DNA of 64,000 bases from contig NC_087062.1 of assembly GCF_963678635.1 (NCBI RefSeq), forward strand, positions 6,746,193 through 6,810,192, in the 5' to 3' direction. Made by a program: the position numbers and the translations under genes. The notes beneath the pieces are model-generated. The model did not search any database. It saw only the letters and a program-made list of their open reading frames with translations, and was not told the origin of the DNA. Each line of letters opens with the position of its first letter. Positions within the stretch are counted from its first letter, which is position 1. The DNA is from Symsagittifera roscoffensis. Taxonomy: Eukaryota > Xenacoelomorpha > Acoela > Convolutidae. Below, piece by piece: positions 34,588-47,600 of the stretch.

Positions 34588-35826
34588 GCGCAAAGATTGT
34601 TTTAAAATGGCAACCTTTAAATCCAAGAAACATAACGTAAAATAATTACAGGTAAATTATCTTAAATTGAACTCAAGTCCAAAATATTAGATCGCAAAAG
34701 CTTGTGAGTGATATAACAAAACAAAAGAAAAAGTTTTGTCTGTTTCTTGATTATTTTGACAATTTTTCAATCAAGCAGTTTTTTTTAATAGGCCTTAAAA
34801 TGCAGTCGATATATTCAGGCTTTGACCTGATATGCAAACAGTCATTTTTTATTCGAATGTTGAGATGGTGCCGATTTTGAGTTGTGGAACCTATAACTGT
34901 GCACCCTTCAAGGAACTACATATACATTAAGGCGCAAATCTAGGAATTTTTCGAGGGGGCGGATTTTCAAAAAATTTGGCCGACTTTTTTGTAGGTTGAC
35001 CAAATTGATTTTCTGAGCTTTCCCAAAATACTATAAAGACCCTAATTTGACAAAATTCTCTGTACCGCAGGCAAATTTGTGAAAAAAAAGGCCAAAAAAA
35101 GTGTTTTTATGTACTTTTTGGAAAGTGTCGACCGAAAAATTGGGTTTTTTTCGGTGCGCGTTCCCCTCTCAAAATAAGTATAGATTGGCGCCAAAGGTGC
35201 TTTTAGAAAATTTTCAAGGTCAGTCAACCAAAATGGGTATTTCAAAATAGTACAAAGGGGGACCCTTTGGGTTATCAGGGGGTCGAAATGAATGCCTTTT
35301 TTTTGCGTAAATCAATAGATTGTATAGAATCTACAATGTATTAAGAGAGGAAATAGAATTGGCGAGGTTTCAAAGTTTGTGTAACGATAAAAAAATGGTT
35401 AAAAAAAGATTATTTTTGTGATTTTTGTGTAAAAATCTCAAATTTTTGGAAAAATTTGGCGCGCGTCATCTAATCGATTGAAGTTGAGATTCTTTTTTCA
35501 TTTTTTATCAAAAAATTGAGATTTTTCTCTAGAAGCTTCAAAACACAGTATGATTTGATCTGAATTGAGTTTTAATTTTTTTAATATGTTTTTAAAGCAA
35601 ATTTTCTACGTAGATACCTTGAGACATGAAATCTACTGGAAACTACAGGAATTATTTCTTTACATAGTATTGAGATAGAAATGAAAGATAGAATAGGTAA
35701 ACAAAACTTTTTTGAATCGTACAAATTACACGAGTTGTTCTTTTCTTCCGTAAAGCTTCAAATAACCCTATGAACAAAAATTCAAAAAAAAATGGTTGCC
35801 CAAAATTCTTTTAAATTTCCCATTTT
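34588..35826. repeat. 1239-bp tandem subunit t2
   Basis: Second copy, almost identical to t1 across its length, including the same 34-bp deletion relative to 41560-42831. Shared deletion means the copies arose from one already deleted subunit. Confidence 0.93.
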
Positions 35827-37065
35827 GCGCAAAGATTGTTTTAAAATGGCAACCTTTAAATCCAAGAAACATAACGTAAAATAATTACAGGTAAATTATC
35901 TTAAATTGAACTCAAGTCCAAAATATTAGATCGCAAAAGCTTGTGAGTGATATAACAAAACAAAAGAAAAAGTTTTGTCTGTTTCTTGATTATTTTGACA
36001 ATTTTTCAATCAAGCAGTTTTTTTTAATAGGCCTTAAAATGCAGTCGATATATTCAGGCTTTGACCTGATATGCAAACAGTCATTTTTTATTCGAATGTT
36101 GAGATGGTGCCGATTTTGAGTTGTGGAACCTATACTTGTGCACCCTTCAAGGAACTACATATACATTAAGGCGCAAATCTAGGAATTTTTCGAGGGGGCA
36201 GATTTTCAAAAAAATTTGGCCGACTTTTTTGTAGGTTGACCAAATTGATTTTCTGAGCTTTCCCAAAATACTATAAGGACCCTAATTTGACAAAATTCTC
36301 TGTACCGCAGGCAAATTTGTGAAAAAAGAGGCCAAAAAAGCGTTTTTATGTACTTTTTGGAAAGTGTCGACCGAAAAATTGGGTTTTTTTTCGGTGCGCG
36401 TTCCCCTCTCAAAATAAGTATAGATTGGCGCCAAAGGTGCTTTTAGAAAATTTTCAAGGTCAGTCAACCAAAATGGGTATTTCAAAATAGTACAAAGGGG
36501 GACCCTTTGGGTTATCAGGGGGTCGAAATGAATGCCTTTTTTTGCGTAAATCAATAGATTGTATAGAATCTACAATGTATTAAGAGAGGAAATAGAATTG
36601 GCGAGGTTTCAAAGTTTGTGTAACGATAAAAAAATGGTTAAAAAAAGATTATTTTTGTGATTTTTGTGTAAAAATCTCAAATTTTTGGAAAAATTTGGCG
36701 CGCGTCATCTAATCGATTGAAGTTGAGATTCTTTTTTCATTTTTTATCAAAAAATTGAGATTTTTCTCTAGAAGCTTCAAAACACAGTATGATTTGATCT
36801 GAATTGAGTTTTAATTTTTTTAATATGTTTTTAAAGCAAATTTTCTACGTAGATACCTTGAGACATGAAATCTAATGGAAACTACAGGAATTATTTCTTT
36901 ACATAGTATTGAGATAGAAATGAAAGATAGAATAGGTAAACAAAACTTTTTTGAATCGTACAAATTACACGAGTTGTTCTTTTCTTCCGTAAAGCTTCAA
37001 ATAACCCTATGAACAAAAATTCAAAAAAAAATGGTTGCCCAAAATTCTTTTAAATTTCCCATTTT
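35827..37065. repeat. 1239-bp tandem subunit t3
   Basis: Third copy, with a few private differences (for example an extra T in the TTTTTTTTCGGTGCGCG run and TAATGG for TACTGG near 36872). It is followed by sequence (TTCTTGGTTATGCAAGACTA) that in unit 2 follows the single copy. Confidence 0.93.
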
Positions 37066-37250
37066 TCTTGGTTATGCAAGACTAAGTGCGAGAGGTTTTG
37101 GTGCTCTTGCTTAAAATCTTAGCACAACTGCATTCCTTTTTTTTAAAAAAAATTATACAGTCTCAGTTGCCTAAAGAAATGAAGCATATATGTTTGAAAT
37201 TGCCGCTTCAGAGATTTAACAACTTTTTATTCAACGAAAAAAAAACTCAA

Positions 37251-40200
37251 AAAACCAGAAAACAAATTTCGCGAAAGTGAACAATGTTTTTTTTATAATT
37301 ACCAAGTAAACGATACTGAACAGCAAAATTAGAAATTAAACCACCAAGTTCCAGTCATCTTGAAAATCTTGCCAAAATCTTGAAGATTCTTGAAGATTTA
37401 TCAAAGATAGCAAAGAGAAGTAAAAATAATTCCGGATTTTTTCAATGCACCGAAGCGTCCAAACTACATGCATTCTTGCAACATTTAAAATTATTGCAAT
37501 ATTTTTTAGAGCAAAAACTGATAATTTCTGGTTCGTTGCATTGATTCATAGGCGCTTAATTTAGTGGCATAAATTACTTTATCTCTATCTGTTTGCCTAA
37601 GTTTGCTTCGAAATTTTACCTTTGAAATTTTTTACTTTAATTTTTATTCTGATGATTATTGCGCACAATTTCATTGATTGTTTAGAATTTCATTCAGCAA
37701 TTTCATTTTATAATTTTATTTGATTTTTTTGTAATCATAATTAGTCTAATTTTAAGTGTATTACATTTGAGTTTTAAAACCGAGAGTTCTGGATAATTTT
37801 TTATTTTTTTATTTTAAATTAATCTTCAATGAGAAGGCTAAAAATTTTGTTGAAATCTTGGAAAATCCTGAATGTAAAACACCCATCATCCTTACAAATC
37901 GTCAAAAATCTTTTCAAAAATCTTTGCTATCTTTATTTTTTTTCTTCAAGATTCTTTGAATTTTTTTGAGGAATCTTTGATTTCAAGAACTTGCCAAGAC
38001 AGCCAAAGTTTTCTTTAAGATTTAACCAAGATTCTTCAAGATTTTTCAAAGATATCAAAGATTGATGGACTTGGGCAGCTTGCAAAATCTTTGAATTCTG
38101 TTTGACTGAAAAAGAATGCTTTTAAGCAAGTACGGTGTCACCAATATACTCTCTAAATTGAAATACGGGGATATAGCTCGCACTTGGTCAGTAAATAGAT
38201 TTTTTTAAGGCTTCCTTAACCATTGTAAGGTATGAAAAAAACAAATTTTCTCCACCAATTGCGTTTAGTTTTCAACGGCGAAATTGGAAAAAAAAGCCAG
38301 AAAATTTTTCTGTTCATTATTGTAGATAAAGAGAACGTAGATTTGAATTCTGAGCAACATATTAATTGTATAAATTTGCACAAAAACCGAAAGAATCCAG
38401 TAGAGTATCCTATCACAAAGTGAATTAACGAGCCAACATATCTTTTATTTAAACTAGCTTGACTTGCGTTACTGATTTTTAATCATATTTAAGTATATAA
38501 GCCAGCGGAAATGGCGATCTCGTTCTATAAAAGTTCCATTTTTATACATTCTTCAACGTTTTCTTTCAAATATGTTTTTTCTGCATTGAGGTTCCGGCGC
38601 CGTCAAATCCTGCAAAAAACACGCTACGCTATCTTTAACGCTAACTATTTGGGATTGATTTAGCTTGACTTGTAGAACGCGTTATCGTTTGTTTGTAGTA
38701 CCGGAGCTTCAAACCAGAAAAAAACTTAGATTAGAACTGACACAAAAATGTAAATAGAATGATAATTTTCATGAAAAATGCCCACAAGTTATTTAAATTA
38801 TCCGGAGAGAATGAAAAAAATTTGAAATTTAAAGCGCTTTTTCCTCCAATTAGGTTGATTTGAGAACAATCTTGTTTAAACTTGCATGAGAATTAATATG
38901 ATGCAGTTTGTTTTGCGGAATTCGGGCCCAAAAGTTAACTCGAAAAACGACTAATTTTGGTCAGTCAAAACTTACTCCAAAACCATTAGTTCATTTATTG
39001 ACAAAATTATTTCACTGCAAGCTTTTTATCTGGCTTAATTTAAGAAAAGTATAATTTTCTCATCTTTGTATAAATATTTTGTTTTTGTTTGAAAGCCAAA
39101 AAATCTCATTTTTAATTTATAAACAACAATTGTTTGCACCCACTTTTGGAGATTACACCCTGCCTAAATTTTGTTGGAATACGTAAGAGGCGTGCAGTTA
39201 TATAGCTTTGTCAGTAAATGAACAACTAGATTTGGAATAATTTTTGATTGAGGTTTTTTTGGGCCCAATTTTGCGAACTAATTGCAGCAGATTAATTCTG
39301 TTAAAATTTTAAGCAAGAATGCTCTTCACCGTTTCTGTCAAACAACAACGCCTTTTGACAAAAATATTTAAAATTTTTTTTTTAATTTCAAGTTTTGTTC
39401 CTTTTTTACTGGATCATTTAAATAAGAACTGTATTACTTCCACTGATTTCGAAGTAAGCTGCATTCAAAACATGCAATGAACAATTTTCTATTGGTCAAT
39501 TGACGCGAATAGCAAACAAATTACAGTGGTAATTAGAATTTTGCTGTTGTTGTATCTGCTGATGTTTTTGAATATTATTTTGTTTTTTTTCTTTGTATTG
39601 AAAAATTGTTCAGAAGTAGATTTTGCAATCGCATGTTTGATAGTTCTCAAAAAATCAAATCAGTCGCGTTTGTAGCAAAATTATTCAATTTTCAATGAAA
39701 TTGAGCCAATTGGTAGTTCCCGGATCGAGATGTTTGATATACGTTTTGATTTTCTTGACCAAAAATTGGTATGTTTTAAACGTCTCGACCAAATTTCGGT
39801 TGGTTTCGACTCTCTCGACCAAATTTAAAAATTAGAAAAATTTTGGTTGTGCTCCACCTTTTTTACGACTTTCTCGACCAAAATTGGGTATGTTTTGACT
39901 TTGTGCTTGGCTTAAAAATGATTTTCGACCGCAGATGTTTAATTGCAAAACTGCATTTGCTCGTTTTTCAATTCGATACATAAAATGAGCACCTCGACCC
40001 GGGGAGCACCACAAATTATTTATTGCTGAAGCTGAAACGGTCGATAAAAGACTGCCGCATTAGTACCAACATGTGGCAAGCTCGTCAATAGAGGGTAGTT
40101 CTTTTGACAAAAAAGGAGCCAGCTAATGCACTGCTGTGACTGTTTTTTTTTTCAGAAATGAGAAGAAAAAGCGGAATACTATACTTGAGGTGATTTTTTT

Positions 40201-43020
40201 CGGTCACCTTTTGAAATTTGAACTAAGCGTTTTCAACAATTTTTTTAAATCATCTCACAGAAATTGATGTCTGAAGCTCAAAGGTAAAAAAATCACATGT
40301 AATTTTTATCACAATTATGGGGTTTGAGATAACGTAGAATCCTATTGAAGCCCTTTCAACGTGATTTGGATTCAAGTATGGGATTCAATGGGTGTGAAAT
40401 TTTTCCAATTTCCAGGCCAAACTTCACAAAAAATTGGCAAATTGACAGAATAAATATTTTTTTTGGCATATATGGTTTATATTCTTGCTTATACGGAGAA
40501 AAATTTGAACAAATTTAAAAAAGTTATCGACAAAAATTAATCTAACACAAAAGTTATCGCGATATTTATTTCTCATCTTTGCTTTTGTCTATTCCAATTT
40601 GTTTCCAAGAAGAAGCTGAATAAAAATGCTCAAGTATATTTTTAGCAGTCGATGAATGTAGTCTAGATTTTTTTTAGGTCGTGATTTTTTTTCAGGAAAA
40701 GTCCTTTTTAAAAGACAATTTAATTAATCACAGCTTTCAACATGCCTTATTTGATATTGGCCTATTTGATAAAGGAAGAGGAAAAATATACAAAATTCAC
40801 CATTTGCATTTTCAATTTTTCTATAGTTTTTTGTTCCGACTTTCAAAAAACTGCGGAATATTTATGCTTGGGTTGTTTTTTTTTCAGTCAAGTTATGAAT
40901 TCGTAACTGCGCTTTTTGGCAAAATTTTGTTTAAACCATCTGAAAAAGAGGATTTATTGTTAGGTTATGGGGGTTCCAAAATTGCTAATATAGCTTAAAT
41001 GGGACAAGTAATACGCAAAATATTGTGTTCTCATTGTTTTTTAACCATCTGAAAATGAGGATTTATTGTTAGGTTATGGGGGTTCCAAAATTGCTAATAT
41101 AGCTTAAATGGGACAAGTAATACGCAAAATATTGCGTTCTCATTGTTTTCTGTGATTATATTTCAAGATCAGTGTTCGCTCTTAAAAAAATGGGTAAAAC
41201 TTTCCAAAACAAATCGTGAATTGATTAAAACTTTTTGAGATTTTTTTACCCATCCCATATGCAATGTTACAGCCAAAAAAGATTGCTCATATCAAGACAA
41301 AACTCTGAATGTTCCAGCTAATTTTCAGTGTTTTTCTAATAGAGTCGTTTTAAAGAAATAATGAAGAGATAAAAAAAAAGAAAACATTTTTGAGTTTTTT
41401 TGAAAAGCATCACCTCACACGCTATATGAAAATGAAAATGATATATTTTGCATATAGCAAACTTTAATTATACCAAACTGCAAACCTCAATTCAAATCGG
41501 AAGGATTTCAAAAACTGATTAAATCTCCGCCTACTCATTAAAACCACATTAAAAATTTTGCGCAAAGATTGTTTTAAAATGGCAACCTTTAAATCCAAGA
41601 AACATAACGTAAAATAATTACAGGTAAATTATCTTAAATTGAACTCAAGTCCAAAATATTAGATCGCAAAAGCTTGTGAGTGATATAACAAAACAAAAGA
41701 AAAAGTTTTGTCTGTTTCTTGATTATTTTGACAATTTTTCAATCAAGCAGTTTTTTTTAATAGGCCTTAAAATGCAGTCGATATATTCAGGCTTTGACCT
41801 GATATGCAAACAGTCATTTTTTATTCGAATGTTGAGATGGTGCCGATTTTGAGTTGTGGAACCTATAACTGTGCACCCTTCAAGGAACTACATATACATT
41901 AAGGCGCAAATCTAGGAATTTTTCGAGGGGGCGGATTTTCAAAAAAATTTGGCCGACTTTTTTGTAGGTTGACCAAATTGATTTTCTGAGCTTTCCCAAA
42001 ATACTATAAAGACCCTAATTTGACAAAATTCTCTGTACCGCAGGCAAATTTGTGAAAAAAAAGGCCAAAAATGGCGTTTTTATGTACTTTTTGGAAAGTG
42101 TCGACCGAAAAATTGGGTTTTTTTCGGTGCGCGTTCCCCTCTCAAAATAAGTATAGATTGGCGCCAAAGGTGCTTTTAGAAAATTTTCAAGGTCAGTCAA
42201 CCAAAATGGGTATTTCAAAATAGTCCAAAGGGGGACCCTTTGGGTTATCAGGGGGTCGAAATGAATGCCTTTTTTTTGCGTAAATCAATAGATTGTATAG
42301 AATCTACAATGTATTAAGAGAGGAAATAGAATTGGCGAGAATTCAAAGTTTGTGTAACGATAAAAAAATGGTTAAAAAAAGATTATTTTTGTGATTTTTG
42401 TGTAAAAATCTCAAATTTTTGGAAAAATTTGGTGCGCGTCATCTAATCGATTGAAGTTGAGATTCTTTTTTCATTTTTTATCAAAAAATTGAGATTTTTC
42501 TCTAGAAGCTTCAAAACACAGTATGATTTGATCTGAATTGAGTTTTAATTTTTTTAATATGTTTTTAAAGCAAATTTTCTACGTAGATACCTTTAGACAT
42601 GAAATCTACTGGAAACTACAGGAATTATTTCTAAAACTTCAGTTCAAAAAATTGTTAAGAAACTCTTTACATAGTATTGAGATAGAAATGAAAGATAGAA
42701 TAGGTAAACAAAACTTTTTTGAATCGTACAAATTACACGAGTTGTTCTTTTCTTCCGTAAAGCTTCAAATAACCCTATGAACAAAAATTCAAAAAAAAAT
42801 GGTTGCCCAAAATTCTTTTAAATTTCCCATTTTTCTTGGTTATGCAAGACTAAGTGCGAGAGGTTTTGGTGCTCTTGCTTAAAATCTTAGCACAACTGCA
42901 TTCCTTTTTTTTTAAAAAAAATTATACAGTCTCAGTTGCCTAAAGAAATGAAGCATATATGTTTGAAATTGCCGCTTCAGAGATTTAACAACTTTTTATT
43001 CAACGAAAAAAAAACTCAAA
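37251..43020. repeat. Large tandem duplication, unit 2
   Basis: Second copy of 29190-37250, shorter because it has only one 1239-bp-type subunit (about 41560-42831), and longer at two sites where unit 1 has lost sequence. It includes second copies of the foldback repeat with the heat-shock element (37341-38080, element at 37382-37394), the diverged foldback (about 38783-39431) and the CTCGACC cluster (about 39700-40020). Confidence 0.93.
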
Positions 43021-43684
43021 AAATTGGCAAAATAGGTTGAAACAAAAACATTTTGGAACAATTGGGAGGTGAAAAAAAATTAAAGCGTAGAACTATTAGA
43101 ACCGGATCGTTTTCTCAAAAAAAATGGGTCAAAAAAGAGTCGCTTTCACAAAATCTTTTTCTTTAAAATCTTACAGTCTCAGTTGCCTAAAGAAATGAAG
43201 CAAATATGATTGAAACTGCCGCTTCAGAGGTTTAAGAAATTATTTTTATTGGACACAAAAAACTCGAAACATTCGCAAAATAGGTTGAAACAAGAACAGT
43301 TTGGTACAATTGGGAGCTGGCAAAAAAACAAATTAAAGCGTAGAATTAGTAAAACAGGATCGCTTTCTCAAAAGCTAGGTCAAAAATTGGTCGCTTTCAC
43401 AAAATTATTTTCTTTGAAACCTTACAATCTCAGCAGCAAAGAAAACTTGAGCAGACTTGTTTGATATTTCCGCTTCAGAGATTAAAGAAATTCTTTTTGG
43501 ACGCAAAAAACTCAAACCATTAGCAAATTTTGTTGAACAAAAACAGTTCGGAAACAATTGTGAGGTGGAAAAATTTAAAAGTAGAAATAGTAAAACTGTA
43601 TTCATCTTTGGGAAAGTAGGTCAAAAAACAGTCGCTCTCGCAAAGACAATTTTGACAAGACAAAATGAGTTCAAATCAAAGTAG
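42840..43684. repeat. ~250-bp degenerate tandem repeat
   Basis: Copies marked by TACAGTCTCAG-like sequence start near 42925, 43172 and 43423, spaced 247 and 251 bp. Each is followed by a CCGCTTCAGAG block, an AACTC..AAA..TTGGCAAAAT-like block and TCGCTTTC(A/T)CA. Small open frames through it seem incidental. Confidence 0.75.
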
Positions 43685-46600
43685 CCATTTTTGTTACGGA
43701 GCTCTTACAAACTCCCTTGGAGCTAAACTCCCAGTTTTGAGAAGAGTTGTTTGATCTCACACACAGGAATTTTTTTCCAGTACTTCTTTAGATAAGAGCA
43801 CTATTGAGTTTGATTATGAGACCGACGATAAATTTTTTCATTGTGCGTTACAGCCATCTTAGTTGAAAGCTTCAATTATTCCAGCGAAATTTTTTGATGC
43901 TTTCAAGAAAAAACGCCAAATTTTTCTGCAAAAGTTTTTTTATATACTTTCAACTAAACTCAAATCCGCAGTTTGATGTCTTTGCGTGTGCAAAGATTAA
44001 AGATCCACAGTTTTGTTTTTGTTGCCGGCAGCAATCTACTATATAAAATGTGCGTCAAAAAATTCAATGCAGCGGCTCTTTTACGACTCAGTGAACATTT
44101 GTTACCGTATAAAATTGATATTCGCAATCTCGGATTGGCTTAGTGTAAATCAATCTGAAATTCAAATTGATTGCTCAATTGCAAACATAATTGAATTTCG
44201 GTGGGTTGGGGGTCCAGGTGAAAAAATAGATCAGCAAAAAAATGGAGAAAAAACGCATTAATAATGTAGCCAAAATCAAAATTTTGCAATTAAAAGTGAT
44301 TGCTTTGTTTCTGTCAAAGTCATTTATTGCGTAAATCAATATTTAAAAAAATTCGGAGCGGCTATAAAGAATTATTCGAAACAAAAACGCTTGTCTCTGA
44401 ATGCAAGGTGTTGGAGCTGATGTGGTGATTGGGATGTGTGCATGACTGACCCGATGTTTTAAGATAGGTTATAAATATCTGGTTGCTCTGGTATTGGGTA
44501 AAGAGTCCACAAAAAATTAAAATGGGGGAAAAAGGGTAAAATTTAACTTTTGGGTAATGGTAAGAAAGTTGTTTAAATTAGTATTTTGTGATTTTTCGTT
44601 AGAAACCCCGAACCTTTGGAAAACTTACGGCGCGCGTTTCTAATCGATAAAAGTCATTGGTGAAATTTGAAAAATTAAGGTTTTATAGAGTGTATTTTGG
44701 GTTCATGGTATGTCACTGGTCAAAATTTTTGCTCAAAAAATGAAACTTTGTCTAAAAATACTCATCTAACGATAATTCTTAATCTAATTTGAGTTATCAT
44801 TTGTTTTGCAAATAAACAATGGAGATATACTATCTACAGGACACTACATGTTTTATCAGTCATTTACTCTTAGAAAAAACCGTTAAAAACTTCTCTCCAT
44901 AGAATTAAGACAGAGCTAAGAGATATTACAAATCAATAAATTTCTTTCGTATCGTACGAAATACAAAAGTTGTTCTCTTATTCCGTAAACTTTCGATAAT
45001 CAATTTTGAATAATAGTTCATAAAAAATGTGGCTCAAATTCAGCTAATTTTTTTTAGACAAGGAAAACTACGTGGAAGACTCTTGCCAGAATTGCAAATC
45101 TTTTTTAGAAAAAAATTTACAGTCCCAGCAGCAAAAAGAATTAGAGCAGATTTGTTTCAAATCTTCGCTCAAGAGATTGAAAAAGTTGTTAGTGGACGCA
45201 AGCAAACTCGGAACATTTACAAAAATGTTGGAATAAGAACAGTTCGGAAACAATCGGGAGTTGGAGAAACTTCAAACGTAGAAGAAGTGAAACTGTATTC
45301 ATTTTTGAAAGACATTTTTGACAAAACGAATGAGTTTAAATCAAATTAGCCATTTTTGTTACGGAGCTTCTACATTTTTTCTTGGAACTAAACTCCCAGT
45401 TTTGAAAAGATTTGTTTGATCTCACACACAAGAAGTATTTTCCAGTACTTCTCTAATACTTTCCCAGTACTTCTAAAACCTCGGAGCTCAAATCCCAGTC
45501 CCAGTCTTAAAATCAATTGTTTGATCTCACACTCAAGTAATTTTTCCCAGTAGTTCTCTAAATAAAAGCAGTATTGAGTTTGATTTTGAGATCGATGATA
45601 ATTTTTCTTGAATGTGCGTGACACCCATCTTAGTTGAAAGCTTCAATTATTCAAGCGAAATTTTTTGATGGTTACAAGAAAAAAGCCAATTTTTTTTCTG
45701 CAACAGCTTTTTAGATACTTTCAACTTAATTCAAATCCACAGTTGGGTGTCTTTGCTTGTGCGAAGTTTAAAGTTCCGCAGTTTTTATTTTGTTGCTGGC
45801 AGCAATCTACTGTATATAATGTGCGTCCAAAATTTCAATGCAGCGGCTCTTTTACGACTCAGTGAACATTTTTACCGTATAAAACTAATATTCGCAATCT
45901 CGGCTTGGCTCAATGTGAATCAATCCAAAATGCACAGTGATTGCTCAGTTCCAAACATATTTGAGTTTCTGTGGGTTGAGGGTCGAGGTGAAAAAATAGA
46001 TCAGCAAAAAAATGAAGAAAAAATGCAATAATACTGTAGCGAAAATCAAAATTTTGCAATTAAAAGTGATCGGTCCCTTTCTGTCAAAACCATTTTTTGC
46101 GTAAAACAATAATAACAAATTTTCGGAGCGGCTATATGGAATGATTCGAAACAAAAAACGCTTGTCTCTGAATATTAGATGTTGGAGCTAATGTGGTGAG
46201 GGGGCTATGTGCATGGCGGAACCGATGTCTTAAGATGGGTTACAAGTTTCTGGTTCCTCTTGTATTGGGTAAAGAGTTCACAAAAAAGTAAAATGGGGAA
46301 AAATAGTAAAGTTTCACTGTGGGTTATGGTAAGAAAATTTTTTAAAATGTTTTTTTTTTGTGATTTTTTGTTAGAAACCTCGAACTTTTGGAAAAATTAT
46401 GGCGCGTTATCTAATCGATAAAAGCCATTGGTGTAATTTGTAAAATGAAGGCTTTATAGAATGTTTTTTGGGCTCATGCTATGTCACTGGTCAAAATCTT
46501 TGCTCAAAAAATGAGATATACTATTTACAGGACACTACATGTTTTATCAGTCCTTTACTCTGATAAACAACCGATAAAAATTTCTTTCCATGGAATTAAG

Positions 46601-47290
46601 ACAGAGCTAAAAGATGGTACAAATGAATAAATTTCTTTCGTATCGTGTGAAATACAAAAGTTGCTTCCTTATTCCGTGAAGTTTTGATAATCAATTTTCA
46701 ATAATAGTTCCAACAAAATGTTGCTCAAAATTCACCTAATTTATTTTTTTTAGACATGGAAGACTACGTGGAAGACGTTTTCGTGCTCTTTTTTTTAAAA
46801 AAAAAATACAGTCCCAGCTGCGAAAAAATTGGAGTAGATTGAAAAAGTTTTTAGTGGACGCAGAAGAACTCAGAACATTTACAAAATATGTAGGAATAGA
46901 AACAGTTTGGAAACAATTGAGAGGTAGATAAAAAATTTTAAACATAGAACTGTAAGAACCACGTCCGTTTTTCAAAAAAGTAGGTCAAAAAACAGTCCCT
47001 CTCGTAAAAACGTTTTTGACAAAAGAAAAAGAATTCAAACCAATAGAGCCAATCTTGGTACGGATTTTTTTTAAATTGTCTTTTTTATAGCTTTTTGATG
47101 AATTCCCAGTTTTGGAAACAATTAGTTAATCTCACACACAAAAGTTTTTTCCCAGTATATCTCTAGATAAAAGCAGGACTTTGTTTGATTCTTAGACCGA
47201 CTGTAGTCTCTTTTTGGATATGTCGTACCCATCTTGCTTCAAAGCTCTAACTGTTCAAGGGAAGAATATTTGATGCTTTCAAGAATATAA
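43684..47290. repeat. ~1.7-kb degenerate tandem repeat
   Basis: The segment starting AGCCATTTTTGTTACGGAGC at 43683 recurs near 45350 and, more diverged, near 47048. Each is followed by AACTCCCAGTTTTG, GATCTCACACAC and TTTCCAGTA. Inner blocks repeat in the same order, for example CAGCGGCTCTTTTACGACTC at 44072 and 45841. The unit includes the 250-bp-type sequence near 45110 and 46800, so the array has nested periods. Confidence 0.75.
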
Positions 47291-47600
47291 CAGCAGAACG
47301 TATAGCAAATCGGAGGATGACTCAGATGAGGAGCAGAACCTTACCTCTTTTAAGTAAGCAATCTATTAAATTCCCTGTTATCAAATGCAAACTGTGAAGT
47401 TTAATTTAAAAAAAAAAGCTTACAACGTCAATAGAATATATCCTCAGAAAGCAGTGAAAATTAAAGGCATAACGTCAGTAGTGAGTAATAAAGGAACTTT
47501 TACTTCTCGTGGATATACTTTTGAAGAAGTCCCGGACGAATTGGATTCAAAACAGTTAACTGATAGAAAAACAGGAACAAGAATAATTTTCTCTCTATAG
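47270..47600 (+). other. Exon-like stretch, possibly two small exons
   Basis: One frame at about 47282-47352 reads acidic peptide YSKSEDDSDEEQNLTSF and runs into a donor-like GTAAGC at 47354. A second frame at 47385-47600 encodes 71 residues rich in Lys, Thr and Val (VKIKGITSVVSNKGTFTSRG, then YTFEEVPDELDSKQ) ending in TAG. The amino-acid mix looks more protein-like than its surroundings. No family is recognised, and it may be a transposon fragment or chance. Confidence 0.3.

Larger units (their letters stand above)
29190..37250. repeat. Large tandem duplication, unit 1
   Basis: This block recurs head-to-tail at 37251-43020 with an initial offset of 8061 bp and close to 99% identity by eye. 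Unit 1 lacks a ~150-bp segment present in unit 2 (near 39487-39640) and a ~34-bp segment (near 42632-42666), and holds three instead of one copy of a 1239-bp subunit. The start (CTTCAAAACCAG), junction (CTCAAAAAACCAG) and end (CTCAAAAAATTGG) share short TCAAAA homology. The content is non-coding. Confidence 0.93.

Noticed and set aside
33803-36412. Recurring minus-strand frames near 33803, 35042, 36282 and 42015
   Set aside because: The same chance frame in a tandemly repeated hAT-like remnant. It is truncated, biased by homopolymers, and repeats only because the DNA does.
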